Origin: Polaromonas sp.
GTDB lineage: Bacteria; Pseudomonadota; Gammaproteobacteria; Burkholderiales; Burkholderiaceae_C
Assembly (NCBI GenBank): GCA_030654695.1
Contig: JAURWY010000034.1
Span: forward strand, 248,001 to 312,000
DNA: 64,000 nucleotides
Direction of reading: 5' to 3'
The translations under genes were made by a program, and so were the position numbers. Below, piece by piece: positions 9,319 to 18,760 of this stretch (its first letter is position 1; the number at the start of each line of letters is the position of its first letter). The notes beneath the pieces were generated by a model, which saw only the letters and a list, made by a program, of their open reading frames with translations, ran no database searches and had not been told where the DNA came from.

Positions 9319-11022
9319 TCAGTCTGCAATGGTAGCGCTGACCGGGGCCAAATTACCGCGCCCTGCTTGGCTTCGTTGCAGTCCTGAGAGGATGGCCTTG
9401 AGTGAGGCCGAGACGATATTGCCGTCCATGCCGACGCCAAAAAGCGTTTCCTCATTGACGCGCAATTCAAGGTAAGCCACGGCCTGCGCGCTGGCGCCCG
9501 ATCCGATCGCGTGTTCGCGGTAATCCAGCACGCGGACCACCTGCCCGGTGGCCGCCATCAGCCCTGCCACAAAGGCGTCTATCGGACCCGTGCCGCTGCC
9601 GTGAATAGCGTGCACATGGTCACCCAAACGCACGTCCGCCTTGATGCTGAAAAGCTTGCCGTCTGCGTGTGTGCTTTCTTCGATCATCAGGCGCTCTGGA
9701 GCGACCACGGTTTGCACGCCATAAGTGGTCTGAAACAGCGCAAACAAGTCTTGCGCCGTGAGTTCTTTGCCGCTGGTGTCCATCACGCTCTGCACCACTT
9801 GGCTGAATTCGATCTGCAGACGCCGCGGCAACTCCAAGCCAAACTCATGCTCCAGCAGATACGCAATACCGCCCTTGCCCGATTGACTGTTAACGCGAAT
9901 GACCGCCTCGTAACTACGACCCAAGTCCATCGGGTCAATCGGCAAATAAGGCATGTCCCAGACTTCACCATCTTGGCGCGCGGTGAAGGCTTTTTTGATG
10001 GCATCTTGGTGCGAGCCGGAGAACGAGGTGTAAACCAAATCACCGGCATACGGATGACGCGGATGCACCGGCAACTGGTTACAATACTCGACGGTTCTAC
10101 GCACCTCATCGATGTCCGAGAAGTCGAGACCGGGCGAGACGCCCTGCGTATAAAGATTCAACGCGATGTTGACCAGATCGACATTGCCGGTGCGCTCGCC
10201 ATTGCCAAACAAGCAGCCTTCAATTCGGTCAGCACCAGCCATCAACGCCAGCTCGCCAGCGGCTGTGCCAGTGCCGCGGTCGTTGTGTGGATGCACGGAG
10301 ATGACGATGGCGTCACGCCGAGCCAAATGCCGGTGCATCCACTCCATCATGTCGGCAAAAATATTCGGCGTTGAATGCTCGACCGTCGACGGCAAGTTGA
10401 TGATGCACTTGTGCTCGGGCGTCGGTTGCCAGACGTCAGTGACAGCATCGACCACGCGTTTTGAAAATGCCAGCTCGGTGCCCGACCACATTTCGGGCGA
10501 GTATTGAAAAGTCCAACGCGTCGCAGGTTGCGCGGCCGCCAGTTGCTGAAACAAGCGGGCGTTGGCAGTGGCCAAGGCAACGATCTCGTCTTCGTTCATG
10601 CCGAGCACAACCCGGCGCATGACCGGTGCCGTTGCGTTGTAGAGATGGACGATGGCTTGCTTGGCCCCTTGGAGGGCTTCAAACGTGCGACGAATCAAAG
10701 GCTCGCGCGCCTGCGTCAACACCTGAATCGTGACGTCGTCCGGGATCAGGTTCTCGTCAATCAAGCGGCGCAAAAAGTCAAATTCGGTTTGCGAGGCGGA
10801 TGGGAAACCGACTTCAATTTCTTTGAAACCAATCTTCACCAGCATCTCGAACATCTTGAGCTTGCGGGGAATGTCCATCGGTTCTATCAAGGCTTGGTTG
10901 CCGTCCCGCAAGTCGACACTGCACCAGATCGGCGCTTGCGTCAGCACGGCATCTGGCCAAGTGCGGTCAGTCAAATGAACCGGGGCGAAGGCTTTGTATT
11001 TGCTAGAAGGTGTGTTCAACAT
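9319..11022 (-). CDS. leuA: 2-isopropylmalate synthase, long (LeuA type 2) form
   Basis: A 567-residue protein of the long LeuA class found in actinobacteria, yeast and many proteobacteria. ATG 11022 ([12 protein letters not shown]) is preferred over the longer ORF because the extra 16 residues would fall between the attenuator and the ATG. Motifs: [20 protein letters not shown] with the metal-binding Asp, the [17 protein letters not shown] metal histidines, and [19 protein letters not shown]. The C-terminal part (about 430-560) carries the regulatory domain ([18 protein letters not shown]). This is a second, low-identity isozyme beside the short form. A leader peptide and Rho-independent attenuator precede it. 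Confidence 0.92.
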   Translation of the reverse strand: MLNTPSSKYKAFAPVHLTDRTWPDAVLTQAPIWCSVDLRDGNQALIEPMDIPRKLKMFEMLVKIGFKEIEVGFPSASQTEFDFLRRLIDENLIPDDVTIQVLTQAREPLIRRTFEALQGAKQAIVHLYNATAPVMRRVVLGMNEDEIVALATANARLFQQLAAAQPATRWTFQYSPEMWSGTELAFSKRVVDAVTDVWQPTPEHKCIINLPSTVEHSTPNIFADMMEWMHRHLARRDAIVISVHPHNDRGTGTAAGELALMAGADRIEGCLFGNGERTGNVDLVNIALNLYTQGVSPGLDFSDIDEVRRTVEYCNQLPVHPRHPYAGDLVYTSFSGSHQDAIKKAFTARQDGEVWDMPYLPIDPMDLGRSYEAVIRVNSQSGKGGIAYLLEHEFGLELPRRLQIEFSQVVQSVMDTSGKELTAQDLFALFQTTYGVQTVVAPERLMIEESTHADGKLFSIKADVRLGDHVHAIHGSGTGPIDAFVAGLMAATGQVVRVLDYREHAIGSGASAQAVAYLELRVNEETLFGVGMDGNIVSASLKAILSGLQRSQAGRGNLAPVSATIAD

Positions 11023-11070
11023 GTTGATCTCGACAGTGTGAAAGTAAAAAAACAAAAACCGACTTGCCAA

Positions 11071-11106
11071 TGAAAAACGGCCCGTTGCTGTTGCAGACGG
11101 GCCGTT
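11071..11106 (-). terminator. Attenuator (Rho-independent) between leu leader peptide and leuA
   Basis: On the minus strand a perfect 10-bp stem (AACGGCCCGT pairing with ACGGGCCGTT, 11-base loop) is followed by a run of Ts. It sits between the stop codon of the leucine-rich leader peptide and the ATG of the long leuA, about 50 bases before that ATG. This is where a transcription attenuator is expected: ribosome stalling at leucine codons would favour an alternative fold and read-through. The alternative antiterminator pairing was not computed. Confidence 0.8.
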
Positions 11107-11126
11107 GATGGGATAACGCGTGCGCG

Positions 11127-11180
11127 CTACCGTCTCCGCCCAAAGGAAGATAGTAGTAGAGCGAGCGAAATTAAATTCAT
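11127..11180 (-). CDS. leuL: Leucine-operon leader peptide
   Basis: A 17-codon ORF, too short for the ORF track, reading [17 protein letters not shown] and then TAG. Five of the 17 codons are leucine (TTA, CTC, CTA, CTA, CTA), including three consecutive CTA codons, which are rare in this GC-rich DNA. It lies directly upstream of a strong terminator hairpin and the leuA gene. Composition, position and the following attenuator are the classic pattern of translation-coupled attenuation by leucine-tRNA charging. No start-site mapping is available, so expression is inferred. Confidence 0.82.
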   Translation of the reverse strand: MNLISLALLLSSFGRRR

Positions 11181-11190
11181 AGCAATCAAT

Positions 11191-11225
11191 GTATCACAAA
11201 ATTTTAGCGGTCGATCAAGGCAGAA
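11191..11225 (-). promoter_or_regulatory. Candidate promoter of the leu leader
   Basis: On the minus strand TTGATC is followed after 17 bases by GATACA, just upstream of the leader ATG at 11180 and after the end of pssA. The -10 match is weak (three of six consensus bases), so this is a suggestion only. It is the only plausible space for a leu promoter between pssA and leuL. Confidence 0.3.
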
Positions 11226-11243
11226 ACTATGACCGGTATGGTC

Positions 11244-12056
11244 TTATTTGTGCAAACCGCGCTCGTCGGGTTCATCGGTTGAAGTTGAAATCACGCTGGT
11301 CTGCAAGCCCTTGGTTTTGCGCCAGCCATAAAGGGCGTAACCGGAAAAGCCGTAAATCACGAACAATGCAAACATCACGATGGGCGGATGAATGTTGATG
11401 ACCGCAATGGCCAAGGCAATGGCCACGATCACCACGAAGGGCACACTGCGCTTCAAGCTCAAATCCTTGAAGCTGTAAAAAGGCACATTTGTGACCATGG
11501 TCAAACCAGAATAGAGCATCAGCGCAAACATAGGCCAGCGGACCTCTTCACCGCTGATACCGAGGTCGGTCAACAGCCAGATAGCTCCGGCCACCAACGC
11601 AGCCGCAGCAGGTGACGGCAAACCTTGGAAGAACTGCTTGTCTACCACAGCGGTGTTGACGTTGAAACGTGCCAGCCTCAAGGCGGCACAAGCGCAATAC
11701 ACAAAGGCCGCAATCCAGCCCCAACGCCCAAGACTGGTCAGAGCCCACATGTAAGCGATCAAAGCCGGGGCGGCACCAAAAGACACCATGTCAGCCAGTG
11801 AGTCCATCTGCTCACCAAAGGCACTCTGCGTGTTTGTCATACGCGCCACGCGGCCATCCAGACTGTCCAGCACCATCGCAGAAAAAACGCCAATGGCAGC
11901 GAGATCGAAGCGGCCATTCATGGCCATCACGATGGCGTAAAAACCACCAAACAAGCCCGCCAGCGTGAAGAGGTTGGGCAGGATGTAAATGCCCTTGCTG
12001 CGCTTGCGCGTCAAGACTTCGCCAGAAGCCAATTCAGAATCTTCACCATCACTCAT
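11244..12056 (-). CDS. pssA: CDP-diacylglycerol-serine O-phosphatidyltransferase
   Basis: A 270-residue inner-membrane enzyme that makes phosphatidylserine, the precursor of phosphatidylethanolamine. The CDP-alcohol phosphotransferase signature is complete: DSLDGRVAR, then GEQMDSLAD with the expected spacing of the metal- and substrate-binding aspartates. About six to eight hydrophobic helices follow. ATG 12056 (MSDGEDSELASGE) is preferred to the longer ORF start at 12101. It sits between ilvC and the leu genes on the same strand, an arrangement common in Burkholderiales, but a hairpin terminator after ilvC implies its own promoter. Confidence 0.92.
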   Translation of the reverse strand: MSDGEDSELASGEVLTRKRSKGIYILPNLFTLAGLFGGFYAIVMAMNGRFDLAAIGVFSAMVLDSLDGRVARMTNTQSAFGEQMDSLADMVSFGAAPALIAYMWALTSLGRWGWIAAFVYCACAALRLARFNVNTAVVDKQFFQGLPSPAAAALVAGAIWLLTDLGISGEEVRWPMFALMLYSGLTMVTNVPFYSFKDLSLKRSVPFVVIVAIALAIAVINIHPPIVMFALFVIYGFSGYALYGWRKTKGLQTSVISTSTDEPDERGLHK

Positions 12057-12194
12057 GGGACACGCTCCAAGTCGGGTTAACCGCCAATTCGACAGCAGCA
12101 TTTAAAAAACGAAGGCGATGCGCCATTACACATAGAGGATACCAAACGCCGCGTCTGCGGCAGGATCTCACAGACATGCTGAGACTTCAAATAC

Positions 12195-12224
12195 AAAAGC
12201 CGCGCAATCGCTTGCGCGGCTTTT
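12195..12224 (-). terminator. Terminator after ilvC
   Basis: AAAAGCCGCGCAA and TTGCGCGGCTTTT form a near-perfect hairpin with a T-run on both strands, 37 bases beyond the ilvC stop. It would end the ilv transcript before pssA. Confidence 0.8.
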
Positions 12225-12261
12225 GCCGATAACCGTCCGGGCCAAAAAGGCCCGGCCCGCA

Positions 12262-13394
<1,133 letters not shown>

Positions 13395-13405
13395 ACAACT
13401 GAACT

Positions 13406-13897
13406 TCAAACCCGGAGGATTCTCTCACCCCGGCCAATGCCGCTGGCACCCGTGCGCACTGTTTCCAAAATCGCACTGCGCTCAATGGCTTCTAAAAATG
13501 CGTCGTTCTTGGTCAGATCACCGGTCAGCTCAATGGTGTAGCTCTTCTCGGTGACGTCGATGATGCGACCGCGAAAAATATCCGCCATGCGCTTCATTTC
13601 CTCGCGCTCTTTACCGACCGCGCGCACCTTCACCATCATGAGCTCACGCTCGGTGTAGGCGCCTTCGGTCAGGTCAACCACCTTGACCACTTCGATGAGC
13701 CGATTCAGGTGCTTGGTGATTTGTTCAATGACGTCGTCCGAACCCGTGGTCTGGATCGTCATGCGCGACAAGCTGGGGTCTTCCGTGGGCGCCACGGTCA
13801 GACTCTCGATGTTGTAACCCCGGGCAGAGAAAAGACCAACCACACGCGACAGCGCACCGGGTTCGTTTTCGAGCAGGACAGCAATGATGTGTTTCAT
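13406..13897 (-). CDS. ilvN: Acetolactate synthase small (regulatory) subunit
   Basis: A 163-residue regulatory subunit that binds valine and activates the large subunit. The N-terminal ACT domain begins MKHIIAVLLENEPGALSRVV and continues GLFSARGYNIESLTVAPTED; the C-terminal ALS_ss_C domain contains RGRIIDVTEKSYTIELTGD. ATG 13897 gives exactly the usual family length of about 163, so the 13 extra residues of the ORF track are rejected. It is 193 bases downstream of ilvB and upstream of ilvC. The symbol ilvH would serve equally. Confidence 0.95.
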   Translation of the reverse strand: MKHIIAVLLENEPGALSRVVGLFSARGYNIESLTVAPTEDPSLSRMTIQTTGSDDVIEQITKHLNRLIEVVKVVDLTEGAYTERELMMVKVRAVGKEREEMKRMADIFRGRIIDVTEKSYTIELTGDLTKNDAFLEAIERSAILETVRTGASGIGRGERILRV

Positions 13898-14090
13898 AAG
13901 AATGGATTCCTCTTTTCGCTGCCCTCCCCTGCACACGGTAATGTGCAGGCTCGGCAGGCAATAGATTCGTCTTGAATCGGGTCAATGGAAAAAATGGGCT
14001 AAGGCGAATAAGCCATCAATGCCTCAACGCCTCGCTTGAATAACGCTGCAGCATAAAAAAACCGCAGGCGCCAAAGGACTGTTTGAAGCC

Positions 14091-15872
14091 TTAAAGGTCT
14101 TCACTCCCCAGCAGCATTTCAGTGATGCCCTTGCCGGCCTGAACCATCGGGAAGACGTTTTCGGTCGGGTCTGTGCGGAAGTCCATGAACACCGTGCGGT
14201 CCTTCAAGCGGCGCGCTTCACGCAACGCTGGCTCGACATCTTCAGGACGTTCGATGAGCATACCGACGTGGCCATAAGCCTCAGCCAGCTTGACGAAGTC
14301 AGGCAGGGCGTCCATGTAGCTGCTGCTGTAGCGACCGGCGTATTCAACTTGCTGCCACTGCCGCACCATGCCGAGGTAGCGGTTGTTCAGCGCGACGATC
14401 TTGATCGGCGTGTTGTATTGCAGGCAAGTCGAGAGTTCTTGGATGCACATCTGCACCGAGCCTTCACCCGTGACGCAGAAAACTTCGCTGTCCGGCTTGG
14501 CCAGCTTGACGCCCATGGCGTAGGGAATACCCACGCCCATGGTGCCCAAGCCACCCGAGTTGATCCAGCGGCGCGGCTCGTCAAACTTGTAATACTGCGC
14601 AGCCCACATCTGGTGCTGACCGACGTCAGAAGTGATGTAGGTGTCGGCATCCTTGGTCATGTTCCAGAGAGTTTCGACCACGTATTGCGGTTTGATCACA
14701 TCGCCGCTGCCGAGGCTGTACTTCATACAGTCACGCTGGCGCCAGCCGGCAATGGTGTCCCACCAGCCGCCCAAGGCATTTGCATCAGGCTTGAGGCCCG
14801 ACTCGCGAATCATGGCGATCAGCTCGGTCAGTACGTCCTTGACATCGCCGACGATCGGAACATCAACCTTGACGCGCTTCGAAATGCTGGACGGGTCAAT
14901 GTCAATGTGAATGATCTTGCGTTCGTTTTGCGCAAAGTGCTTGGGGTTGCCAATCACGCGGTCGTCAAAACGGGCACCGACAGCCAGCAACACGTCGCAA
15001 TGCTGCATCGCGTTGTTGGCTTCGACGGTGCCGTGCATGCCCAACATGCCCAGGAACTTTGGGTCACTGGCGGGGTACGCCCCTAAGCCCATCAAGGTGT
15101 TAGTGCACGGGTAGCCGAGCATGTTCACCAGCGTGCGCAACTCTTCTGAGGCATTGCTCAGCAGCACGCCGCCGCCGGTGTAAATGTAAGGGCGCTTGGC
15201 CGCCAACAACAGCTGCAAAGCCTTGCGGATTTGTCCGCTGTGGCCCTTGCGCACCGGGTTGTAGCTGCGCATTTCAACCGTGTCCGGGTAGTGAAAAGCG
15301 CACTTCTTGAAGGAGACGTCCTTCGGGATGTCCACCACCACCGGCCCCGGACGTCCGGTGCGCGCGATGTGAAAGGCTTTCTTGAGGGTCACCGCCAAGT
15401 CACGCACGTCCTTGACGAGGAAGTTGTGCTTGACGATTGGTCGTGTGATGCCCACGGCGTCGCACTCTTGGAAGGCATCCAGACCAATCGCATGCGTGGG
15501 CACTTGACCGGTGATGATGACCATCGGGATGCTGTCCATGTAGGCCGTCGCAATGCCGGTCACGGCATTTGTCACACCCGGACCAGACGTCACCAGCGCG
15601 ACCCCGACTTCGCCGGTGGCGCGGGCGTAACCGTCAGCGGCGTGAACGGCCGCCTGCTCGTGGCGCACGAGCACGTGCTGAATCGTGTCTTGTTTGTAAA
15701 ACGCGTCGTAAATGTAGAGGACTGCGCCGCCTGGGTAACCCCAGATGTGTTTGACGTTTTCAAGCTGGAGTCCGCGAACCAAAATTTCGGCGCCCATCAA
15801 CTCGGGATGTTTGTCGTCGGCGTGCTGCACGGCAGCTGCTGCGGAAGCAATTTCCGCTTTGGAGATTTCCAT
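14091..15872 (-). CDS. ilvB: Acetolactate synthase large (catalytic) subunit
   Basis: A 593-residue ThDP enzyme making acetolactate and acetohydroxybutyrate. The N-terminal pyrimidine-binding domain has GYPGGAVLYIYDAF and the catalytic glutamate in RHEQAAVHAADGYARA. The FAD-type central domain follows, and the C-terminal ThDP-binding motif reads VTGEGSVQMCIQELSTC ending in ALNN. Thus it has GEG rather than the common GDG at the metal site, a conservative change that I recall from related betaproteobacteria. ATG 15872 has AAAGG eight bases upstream. First gene of ilvBNC; divergent from the sigma factor gene. Confidence 0.95.
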   Translation of the reverse strand: MEISKAEIASAAAAVQHADDKHPELMGAEILVRGLQLENVKHIWGYPGGAVLYIYDAFYKQDTIQHVLVRHEQAAVHAADGYARATGEVGVALVTSGPGVTNAVTGIATAYMDSIPMVIITGQVPTHAIGLDAFQECDAVGITRPIVKHNFLVKDVRDLAVTLKKAFHIARTGRPGPVVVDIPKDVSFKKCAFHYPDTVEMRSYNPVRKGHSGQIRKALQLLLAAKRPYIYTGGGVLLSNASEELRTLVNMLGYPCTNTLMGLGAYPASDPKFLGMLGMHGTVEANNAMQHCDVLLAVGARFDDRVIGNPKHFAQNERKIIHIDIDPSSISKRVKVDVPIVGDVKDVLTELIAMIRESGLKPDANALGGWWDTIAGWRQRDCMKYSLGSGDVIKPQYVVETLWNMTKDADTYITSDVGQHQMWAAQYYKFDEPRRWINSGGLGTMGVGIPYAMGVKLAKPDSEVFCVTGEGSVQMCIQELSTCLQYNTPIKIVALNNRYLGMVRQWQQVEYAGRYSSSYMDALPDFVKLAEAYGHVGMLIERPEDVEPALREARRLKDRTVFMDFRTDPTENVFPMVQAGKGITEMLLGSEDL

Positions 15873-16109
15873 GATGAACCTTTGTGAATTTCTCTAACGA
15901 AATAACTTGGGTGCCTCTTCGCCCGTTCTTGTGAAACTGCGTCGAGACTTGAGGCCAAAACCATAAGCAGACTTATATTCCGCCGAGTCATGACCCGTTT
16001 GCCTTTTAATTTGCAGCGCGTATTATGGCACCCGCGCCTGAGCTCATGCCCTGGCCACTTCAAATCGACTAGTAAAAATAAGCCTAGGGACAACCGGAAC
16101 TCATCATCG

Positions 16110-16676
16110 TTGGCAACTGAACAAGAACTTTCAGACTTTCTCAAGAGCGTTGAAAAACGCGCCTTCAAACGCAGCATGTACCACGTGCGCGACGAGGAGG
16201 CGGCACTTGACATTGTTCAAGACACCATGATGAAGCTGGCTCAGCATTACGGCGACAAGCCGGTAGGCGAGTTGCCCATGTTGTTTCAGCGCATCCTGTC
16301 CAACAACACCTTGGACTGGTTCCGCAGGCGCAAAACCCGCAATGCGCTGTTCTCCAACATGAATGAATTCGAGTCCACCGGAGATGACGGCGATTTCGAT
16401 CTTTTGGAAACTTTAGAGAGTTTGGTGGACTCCGACGGGACAGAAAGCGCGCAAGACGCCACTGAGCGGGCACAAACCATGCATCAAATCGAATTACAGA
16501 TACAGCTCTTGCCAGGACGTCAACGAGAAGCCTTCCTGATGCGTTATTGGGAGGAGATGGATGTTGCGGAAACAGCTGCGGCCATGGGTTGCTCAGAGGG
16601 CAGTGTCAAAACACACTGTTCACGCGCAGTTCAGGCCCTCAGCAAGGCTCTGAGCGCCAAAGGGATCAAATTATGA
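16110..16676 (+). CDS. RNA polymerase sigma factor, sigma-70/ECF type
   Basis: About 188 residues from a TTG start at 16110 (ATEQELSDFLKSVEKRAFKRS). The track's ATG at 15990 adds 40 poorly structured residues and would lie almost on the probable transcription start, so the shorter form is preferred, though not proven. Region 2 is seen as RDEEAALDIVQDTMMKLAQH with LFQRILSNNTLDWFRRRK; region 4 is LPGRQREAFLMRYWEEMDVA followed by the helix-turn-helix AAAMGCSEGSVKTHCSRAVQAL. It probably drives an envelope-related regulon. Its stop overlaps the next ATG (ATGA), so the following membrane protein is translationally coupled and may act as its antagonist; that role is inference. Confidence 0.85.
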   Translation: MATEQELSDFLKSVEKRAFKRSMYHVRDEEAALDIVQDTMMKLAQHYGDKPVGELPMLFQRILSNNTLDWFRRRKTRNALFSNMNEFESTGDDGDFDLLETLESLVDSDGTESAQDATERAQTMHQIELQIQLLPGRQREAFLMRYWEEMDVAETAAAMGCSEGSVKTHCSRAVQALSKALSAKGIKL

Positions 16677-17101
16677 AAAATGCATTACTCAACAAGACCG
16701 ATGTCTTGCAAGACCGCCAAGGCCTGAAGTTGGCCTCTTACCTCAGCTTAGGCACGGTTGAGTTGCCACACGATATTTCTGAGCGTTTGCGGGTGGCCCG
16801 TGTTCAGGCCTTGTCGCAACGAAAAGTCTCTCACTTGGGCTCGGCCCGCACCATCGTCGGCAATGGCGGCAGTGCGGCACTGACATGGGGCCATGACGAA
16901 GGCTTGGGTTTATGGAGCCGCATCGGCGCCATCGTACCGTTGATCGCACTGGTGGTCGGCATGTTGCTCATCAATTCCATGCAAGACGACAACCGTGCGC
17001 GCGAGTTGGCTGAGGTCGACGTCTCCCTGCTGACGGATGTGTTGCCGCCCGAGGCATTTGCCGACCCTGGTTTTATCCAATTTCTCAAAGCTGAACTTTA
17101 A
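16673..17101 (+). CDS. DUF3619-family membrane protein, possible anti-sigma factor
   Basis: A 142-residue protein beginning ATG 16673, overlapping the sigma stop codon by four bases. The N-terminal half is soluble and positively charged (DRQGLKLASYLSLGTVELPH, RLRVARVQALSQRKVS). One membrane helix (IGAIVPLIALVVGMLLINSM, about residues 85-104) and an acidic C-terminal tail with VSLLTDVLPPEAFADPGFIQ follow. It matches the DUF3619 pattern found next to this sigma factor in Burkholderiales. The topology (cytoplasmic N-domain, single helix, short periplasmic tail) and translational coupling suggest regulation of the sigma factor, but no known anti-sigma motif is visible. Confidence 0.7.
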   Translation: MKNALLNKTDVLQDRQGLKLASYLSLGTVELPHDISERLRVARVQALSQRKVSHLGSARTIVGNGGSAALTWGHDEGLGLWSRIGAIVPLIALVVGMLLINSMQDDNRARELAEVDVSLLTDVLPPEAFADPGFIQFLKAEL

Positions 17102-17117
17102 GGACAAACGGGTCCAT

Positions 17118-17807
17118 ATGACTTTCATGCCGGTTTCGCGCCTTATCTTTGCATCTCTCAAAAAGTGGCTTGCATGGCCTCTGTTGACGGTATTTGCACT
17201 CATGGCATCGAGCACCTTCAGTCAGACCGACCGCAGTTCTGCACCCGGCAGTCGAGCCGTTGCCCCCACAGCATCGACGACGACCAAGACGGATGCAACC
17301 AGCCCGAAAAAACCGATTGAATCAAAATCAGGTTGGTCGAAACTAACCCCTCAGCAAAAAACGGCGTTGCAACCGCTGTCTCGCAACTGGGACTCGCTCA
17401 GCGCTGGGCAGCAACGAAAATGGTTGGAAGTCTCACGCAACTACCCTTCACTGTCCGCTGCGGACAAGGCCAACATGCACAGTCGCATGGCCGAATGGGG
17501 TGCCCTCAGCAACCGCGAACGTGCTGAAGCCCGGCTCAATTTCGCCACCACCACGGAGCTGGCTCACGAGTTGACACCCCAAGAGAAAAAAGCCAAGTGG
17601 GAGGCCTACCAGTCACTCAGCGCTGAAGACAAGAAAAAACTAGCCGAGAAGGGATCCCGACCTCCAGTTGGCGCAGCCACAGCCATACGACCGGTTGCAC
17701 CGCAAAAACTGGTCACCCTGCCCACCCCAGCGAACACGGCCATCAAGCCGCCTAAAATGCCGGCTGACTCAAGCGCAAACGACAGCGCCGCCACGGCCGA
17801 CCATTGA
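17118..17807 (+). CDS. DUF3106-family exported protein
   Basis: A 229-residue protein from ATG 17118, with AGGACA upstream. An N-terminal hydrophobic signal (WLAWPLLTVFALMASSTFS) is followed by a low-complexity Ser/Thr/Pro/Lys linker and a repeated helical motif: LTPQQKTALQPLSRNWDSLS, PSLSAADKANMHSRMAEWGA, LTPQEKKAKWEAYQSLSAED. These S/T-x-x-Q/D-K/R units with Trp are the DUF3106 signature, possibly periplasmic. The C-terminus is Pro/Ala-rich. Third member of the sigma cluster, 16 bases after DUF3619. Function unknown. Confidence 0.72.
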   Translation: MTFMPVSRLIFASLKKWLAWPLLTVFALMASSTFSQTDRSSAPGSRAVAPTASTTTKTDATSPKKPIESKSGWSKLTPQQKTALQPLSRNWDSLSAGQQRKWLEVSRNYPSLSAADKANMHSRMAEWGALSNRERAEARLNFATTTELAHELTPQEKKAKWEAYQSLSAEDKKKLAEKGSRPPVGAATAIRPVAPQKLVTLPTPANTAIKPPKMPADSSANDSAATADH

Positions 17808-17859
17808 GTTCGGGTGCCGGTCTGGCATCAGCCCCAACTTAACGAGCGACACCCTCTTC

Positions 17860-18366
17860 ATGCCCGACGACTTCAAAACCCCCTCACTGCGCAGGCGCAT
17901 GGCCTGCTGGCTGTACGAGGGCATGCTGATGTTCGCGGTCATGTTCATCGCCGACTATTTGTTCAGCACCTTGACCCAAACGCGCAACGCCATGGACAAC
18001 CGGCATGCACAACAAGCCTTTTTGTTTTTGGTTTTCGGCATTTACTTCGTCTGGTTCTGGGCCCATGGCCAAACACTGGCCATGAAAACCTGGAACATCC
18101 GTGTCACCGACTTGCAAGGCCGCAACATCAGCCAACAACGCGCCCTGCTGCGCTACACCCTGAGCTGGGTCTGGTTTCTGCCGCCACTGGCCGTCAGCTG
18201 GCTGTTTGGGGTGGAGGTCAAAGAAGCCTTGGTGCTGGCCGGTGGCTGGATCGCCATCTGGGCCATCTTGTCGCGCTTTCACCCTCGCCGTCAGTTCTGG
18301 CATGACGCCATCGCCGGAACCCGGCTGGTCACTTTTAGACATCCACCGGTGAAACGAGCTTCATGA
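17860..18366 (+). CDS. RDD-family membrane protein
   Basis: A 168-residue protein from ATG 17860 (MPDDFKTPSLRRRMACWLYE); the upstream part of the track ORF overlaps DUF3106 out of frame and is rejected. The RDD pattern is visible as RRRMACWLYEGMLMF in helix 1, then helices near FLFLVFGIYFVWFWAHG, LSWVWFLPPLAVSWLFG and LVLAGGWIAIWAIL, and ends with FWHDAIAGTRLV. RDD proteins are small inner-membrane proteins of mostly unknown function, some ion transporters. The stop codon overlaps the dgkA start (ATGA). Confidence 0.85.
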   Translation: MPDDFKTPSLRRRMACWLYEGMLMFAVMFIADYLFSTLTQTRNAMDNRHAQQAFLFLVFGIYFVWFWAHGQTLAMKTWNIRVTDLQGRNISQQRALLRYTLSWVWFLPPLAVSWLFGVEVKEALVLAGGWIAIWAILSRFHPRRQFWHDAIAGTRLVTFRHPPVKRAS

Positions 18367-18752
18367 CAAATGCACCCGTCAATCCCCAAAAATTGCGCAA
18401 GGGTCTGTCGCGTATTTGGCATGCGGCAGGCTATTCACTGGCTGGACTGCGTGCAGGCTGGCACGAGACCGCTTTTCGGCAAGAAGCCGTTGCCAGCATC
18501 GTCTTGTTTCCCGTCGCATTTTGGCTGGGTCAAAGCTGGCTTGAAATCGCCTTTCTTATCGCCTGTCTGGTGCTGGTGATGGTGGTTGAGTTGCTCAACA
18601 CAGCGGTAGAAAGCGCCATTGACCGCGTTGGCCCCGAATGGCATGACCTGTCCAAGCGTGCCAAAGACATCGGCAGCGCTGCTGTCTTACTGTGCTTGCT
18701 GTTGTGCAGCGGCGTTTGGTTGACGGCGCTGTTCCAGCGCTTGACGACGTGA
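18363..18752 (+). CDS. dgkA: Diacylglycerol kinase
   Basis: A 129-residue integral membrane kinase that returns diacylglycerol to phosphatidic acid. It shows the N-terminal amphipathic segment (GLSRIWHAAGYSLAGLRAGW), the catalytic EAVASI region following the surface helix, and the signature VVELLNTAVESAIDRVG, with three transmembrane helices. ATG 18363 overlaps the RDD stop codon by four bases, so coupled translation is likely. Confidence 0.93.
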   Translation: MTNAPVNPQKLRKGLSRIWHAAGYSLAGLRAGWHETAFRQEAVASIVLFPVAFWLGQSWLEIAFLIACLVLVMVVELLNTAVESAIDRVGPEWHDLSKRAKDIGSAAVLLCLLLCSGVWLTALFQRLTT

Positions 18753-18760
18753 GCCAAGTG

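Noticed and set aside
9511-10374. 287-residue plus-strand ORF opposite the long leuA
   Set aside because: Shadow of a well-supported gene with intact catalytic motifs.
15873-15990. Possible branched-chain leader peptide upstream of ilvB (MTRRNISLLMVLASSL)
   Set aside because: It contains Ile, Leu and Val codons, but it has no stop before ilvB (runs into it out of frame) and no terminator hairpin is visible, unlike the leu leader.
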